Shown here one piece after another: positions 44,462 to 47,041 of a DNA stretch of 47,041 bases (position 1 is the stretch's first letter; every line of letters starts with the position of its first letter). This stretch comes from Saprospiraceae bacterium. GTDB taxonomy: Bacteria; Bacteroidota; Bacteroidia; Chitinophagales; Saprospiraceae. The translations under genes and the position numbers were made by a program. The notes beneath the pieces are model-generated. The model saw only the letters and a program-made list of their open reading frames with translations, did not search any database and had not been told where the DNA came from. The stretch is from the NCBI GenBank assembly GCA_020848695.1, contig JADLHT010000066.1:1-47041 (forward strand), in the 5' to 3' direction.

Positions 44462-46111
44462 ATGAGCGAGAACAAATCAAGAAACTTTATAGAGGAAATT
44501 ATAGAAGAGGATATCCGCAACAACAAGCATCAGGGCAGAATACATACCCGGTTTCCGCCGGAGCCTAATGGTTATCTTCATATAGGTCATGCAAAATCGA
44601 TTTGCCTGAATTTTGGTATTGCAAAACAATATAATGGAAAAACCAATCTTAGATTTGATGACACCAATCCAGCTGCAGAAGAAACTGAATACGTTGAATC
44701 TATAAAAGAAGATATACGTTGGCTTGGATTTGATTGGGAAGATAGAGAATATTATGCTTCTGATTATTTTCAACAATTGTATGAATTTGCTGTACAATTA
44801 ATCAAGGCAGGAAAGGCTTATGTTGATGATTCATCCGCAGAAGAAATTGGTAAGATGCGGGGAATTCCTACTGTGCCTGGTATATTAAGTCCTTACAGAG
44901 ATAGAAGCATTGATGAAAATCTGGTTCTATTCGAAGACATGAAGACAGGTAAATATAAAGAAGGCGAAAAAGTTTTACGTACAAAACTTGATATGAGTTC
45001 TCCCAATATGCATCTTCGTGATCCAATAATTTACAGAATACTTTTTACACCACATCATCGAACGGGCACCAATTGGTGCATTTATCCAACTTATGACTTC
45101 GCACACGGACAATCAGATTCTATTGAAGGAATAACACATTCTATCTGTACTCTGGAATTTGAGAACCATAGACCACTGTATAATTGGTTTATTGAAAATC
45201 TTGACATTTTCCCATCTAGACAGATAGAGTTTGCAAGACTCAACCTAGAATACACATTGATGAGTAAAAGAAAATTATTACAATTGGTTAATGAGAAAAT
45301 TGTGGACGGATGGGATGATCCGAGAATGCCTACAATTTCCGGAATTAGACGTAGAGGAATTCCTTCAGAAGCGCTTCGTGAATTTGCAACTGCTGTTGGA
45401 ATAGCAAGAAGAGAGAATGTTATTGAAATAAGCAAGTTTGAGAATATCGTAAGAGCCCAATTAAATAAAATTGCTATACGAACAATGGCCGTACTTCGTC
45501 CACTAAAAGTAGTAATCAGAAATTTTTCTTCTGAATTAGAATGGATGGAAATAGTTAACAATCCTGAAGATCCAAAATCAGGTAAAAGAAAAATACCTTT
45601 TGGTAAAGAGATTTATATTGAGGCTGATGATTTTATGGAATCTCCTTCAGAAGATTTCTTTCGATTGACCCTTGGTGGAATTGTACGATTAAAGTCTGCT
45701 TATATAATTCAATGCGAAGAGATTGTTAAAGATAAGAATGGAGATATCGAATATTTACTTTGTTCATATATTGAAAATAGTAGGAGTGGATCTGATAAAT
45801 CAGGACTAAAACCCAAGTCGGTAATTCATTGGGTAGAGGTTTCTAATTGTATTTCTGCTACAGTTAGACTATATGGGAATATGTTTACTGTTCCTGATCC
45901 TTCCAATTATGAAGATATTCATTCAATTCTAAATAAAGAATCATTTATTGAAATTTCTAATGCAAAATTGGAATTAGAAATGAAATCTGCAAACAAGGAG
46001 CTAAGGTATCAATTCATGCGTAAAGGGTATTTCTTTCAAGACAAAAGCTCCACTTCTCAAAATCTGATTTTCAATAGAACTATTAGTTTAAAAGATTCAT
46101 TTTTAAAGTAA
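44462..46111 (+). CDS. glnS: Glutaminyl-tRNA synthetase
   Basis: A 549-residue class I synthetase that directly charges tRNA-Gln, so this organism need not rely on the transamidation route for Gln. The HIGH motif is RFPPEPNGYLHIGHAKSIC; the KMSKS counterpart is YTLMSKRKLLQLV, followed by WDDPRMPTISGIRRRGIP; the anticodon-binding beta-barrel occupies the C-terminal ~200 residues. Length is normal. Bacterial GlnRS is thought to have been acquired from eukaryotes and is common in Bacteroidota. It is last in the lepA/argS/glnS operon, and the Mpo1-like gene after it has its own promoter. Confidence 0.97.
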   Translation: MSENKSRNFIEEIIEEDIRNNKHQGRIHTRFPPEPNGYLHIGHAKSICLNFGIAKQYNGKTNLRFDDTNPAAEETEYVESIKEDIRWLGFDWEDREYYASDYFQQLYEFAVQLIKAGKAYVDDSSAEEIGKMRGIPTVPGILSPYRDRSIDENLVLFEDMKTGKYKEGEKVLRTKLDMSSPNMHLRDPIIYRILFTPHHRTGTNWCIYPTYDFAHGQSDSIEGITHSICTLEFENHRPLYNWFIENLDIFPSRQIEFARLNLEYTLMSKRKLLQLVNEKIVDGWDDPRMPTISGIRRRGIPSEALREFATAVGIARRENVIEISKFENIVRAQLNKIAIRTMAVLRPLKVVIRNFSSELEWMEIVNNPEDPKSGKRKIPFGKEIYIEADDFMESPSEDFFRLTLGGIVRLKSAYIIQCEEIVKDKNGDIEYLLCSYIENSRSGSDKSGLKPKSVIHWVEVSNCISATVRLYGNMFTVPDPSNYEDIHSILNKESFIEISNAKLELEMKSANKELRYQFMRKGYFFQDKSSTSQNLIFNRTISLKDSFLK

Positions 46112-46137
46112 GCTAGAAAGGATAACTAAAATGAACA

Positions 46138-46168
46138 TTGTAACTGGCAGCAAGGATCGTTATCTTTG
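46138..46168 (+). promoter_or_regulatory. Promoter of the Mpo1-like gene
   Basis: A -33 TTG (46138-46140), a 20-base spacer and a -7 TATCTTTG (46161-46168) followed by T make one of the two complete Bacteroidota promoters in the window. A TTG codon at 46166, in frame with the next gene, lies inside the -7 box, so the ATG at 46187 must be the true start. Confidence 0.7.
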
Positions 46169-46186
46169 TATGATAATCCTTTATTT

Positions 46187-46663
46187 ATGCGAAAGATTGA
46201 ATATCTACTAATAACCTATGGTGAAAGCCATCAGAATTCAATGAATAAGCTTATTCATTGGCTTTGTATCCCTGCTATATTATTCAGTTTAGTTGGCTTG
46301 CTGATGCAATTCCCTATTCCTTTATTAAAACCGGTTAGTTTATGGATTAATTGGGGAACAATAGTAATGATATTAGCTTCAATTTATTATTTTTTGGTTT
46401 CACCTCAATTAGCGATTGGGTTTATTCTTGTCTTTAGTGCTATGATCTGGGGAAATTTAAGAGTAGATAATTTATGCAAGAGTAACAATATGGATACAAG
46501 ATTAATTTTACTAATTATATTTGTGATCTCCTGGATAGGTCAATTTATAGGCCATTATATTGAAGGGAAGAAGCCCTCATTTTTTCAAGATCTTCAATAC
46601 CTTTTAGTCGGACCCGTTTGGTTGTTGAGTTTTGTATATAAGAAAATAGGGCTTAAGTATTAA
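46187..46663 (+). CDS. Mpo1/DUF962 (YGL010w)-like membrane protein
   Basis: A 158-residue membrane protein with about four transmembrane segments. The conserved histidine motifs of the Mpo1/DUF962 family are present: YGESHQNSMNKLIHWLCIPA near the start, and WIGQFIGHYIEGKKPSFFQD near the end, followed by LVGPVWLLSF. In yeast Mpo1 is an Fe(II) dioxygenase that alpha-oxidises 2-hydroxy fatty acids; bacterial homologues are mostly uncharacterised, so a related lipid role is inference. The start at ATG 46187 is fixed by the promoter just upstream. Confidence 0.88.
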   Translation: MRKIEYLLITYGESHQNSMNKLIHWLCIPAILFSLVGLLMQFPIPLLKPVSLWINWGTIVMILASIYYFLVSPQLAIGFILVFSAMIWGNLRVDNLCKSNNMDTRLILLIIFVISWIGQFIGHYIEGKKPSFFQDLQYLLVGPVWLLSFVYKKIGLKY

Positions 46664-46982
46664 GATCTAATACAATAATATTATTTAATTGTGAAAGAAT
46701 ACATTTATTCCAGCTCTAACTCAAAATATTCAATTGAGCTTCATATTAAGTCTGGAAGTTAAATAGATTCAGGTGCTCCCTGAGTATTTTTACAAAAGAT
46801 GCTATTCTAATTAAGATAAATATATCCTTGAAATTTAAGATGCTTTGGTTTTTAGTAGTAAGATACTTGTACAAAGTGAGATAAGGATACAAGTTCCCGC
46901 TATTTTCTGATATATAGGCTCATTCGGTAAATACCTAAGCTTCTGATTATCAAAAATATATTATAAAAAAAGTTAATAAAAA
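46664..46982. other. Non-coding stretch at the right end
   Basis: About 320 bases between the Mpo1-like gene and the terminal hairpin, with no gene, RNA or repeat I can support. A weak AGCTC/GAGCT inverted repeat near 46712-46740 could serve as a terminator for the Mpo1-like gene. Open frames here are at most about 15 codons. Confidence 0.5.
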
Positions 46983-47020
46983 AACCCTGAAATCCGTACT
47001 TTTTACGTAATTTCAGGGTT
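46983..47020 (-). terminator. Rho-independent terminator facing a gene beyond the right edge
   Basis: An 11-bp perfect stem, AACCCTGAAAT (46983-46993) and ATTTCAGGGTT (47010-47020), with an inner CGTA/TACG. On the minus strand it is followed by a long T run (the A runs before 46983), a classical intrinsic terminator for leftward transcription. On the plus strand the downstream side is AT-rich but has no clean T run, so it may also stop rightward transcripts weakly. Confidence 0.8.
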
Positions 47021-47041
47021 AGAAAATTATTTTATTATATG

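Noticed and set aside
45091-45561. A 156-codon minus-strand open frame inside glnS
   Set aside because: It is fully antisense to a well-supported conserved gene and its product resembles no family.
46951-46958. A minus-strand TATTTTTG -7-like box near the right end
   Set aside because: No minus-strand gene follows it to the left, so it is probably chance in AT-rich DNA.

Overview
The window is AT-rich chromosomal DNA (roughly two thirds A+T by eye) from a member of the Bacteroidota, most likely a Saprospiria/Chitinophagia-type lineage. The evidence is threefold. Secreted proteins end in type IX secretion (T9SS) type A sorting domains. A TonB-receptor/DUF5689 pair typical of the phylum is present. 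Starts lack strong Shine-Dalgarno sequences, while many are preceded by the Bacteroidota -7 element TAnnTTTG. No tRNA, rRNA, insertion sequence, phage gene or CRISPR array was seen; the content looks like resident chromosome rather than an island.

Layout. 1-199 holds the 3' end of an unidentified plus-strand gene. 276-5874 is a tight minus-strand run, read from the right: two secreted M43 metalloproteases, sucC, xseA, xseB. 6185-8600 (plus): mdh, a PRXL2-like redox protein and an exported protein of unknown function. 8620-11325 (minus): rluD, a LuxC-type acyl-CoA reductase, nth. 11365-12576 (plus): a Cys/Met-metabolism PLP enzyme. 12623-16404 (minus): an EEP-fold nuclease/phosphatase lipoprotein, a PIF1-like helicase, miaE and a YwaF-like membrane protein. 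16437-21197 (plus): a TonB-dependent receptor and a DUF5689 lipoprotein with repeated domains. 21454-23556 (plus): an orphan lipoprotein, trmN6 and a cytochrome P460-like lipoprotein. 23560-25263 (minus): a two-NBD peptide ABC ATPase. 25358-28453 (plus): an AsmA-like protein. 28475-29887 (minus): a PiT phosphate transporter. 30006-30854 (plus): an MscS channel. 30861-31916 (minus): a T9SS-targeted endonuclease I. 31959-39362 (plus): a YjbR protein, a DAO-type oxidoreductase and a 1983-residue alpha-2-macroglobulin. 39465-40673 (plus): an OprO/P-type porin. 40815-46111 (plus): lepA, argS, glnS. 46187-46663 (plus): an Mpo1-like membrane protein. The last 378 bases are non-coding and end in a terminator facing a gene beyond the right edge.

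How the genes may work together. Most are housekeeping: translation and tRNA/rRNA modification (lepA, argS, glnS, rluD, miaE, trmN6), DNA repair (xseAB, nth, helicase) and the TCA cycle (sucC, mdh). The most suggestive accessory theme is use of extracellular nucleic acid and phosphate: a secreted endonuclease I, an exported EEP-fold hydrolase next to a TonB receptor/DUF5689 pair, a PiT transporter and an OprO/P porin lie within about 25 kb. This link is inference from family and position. A second theme is protease biology: two secreted M43 proteases on one side, and a protease-trapping alpha-2-macroglobulin with an intact thioester motif on the other. I did not find a clearly undescribed multi-gene system. 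The best leads are the nucleic-acid cluster, the protease/sucC/xseAB operon, and two GTG-start genes whose -7 boxes sit exactly four bases upstream.
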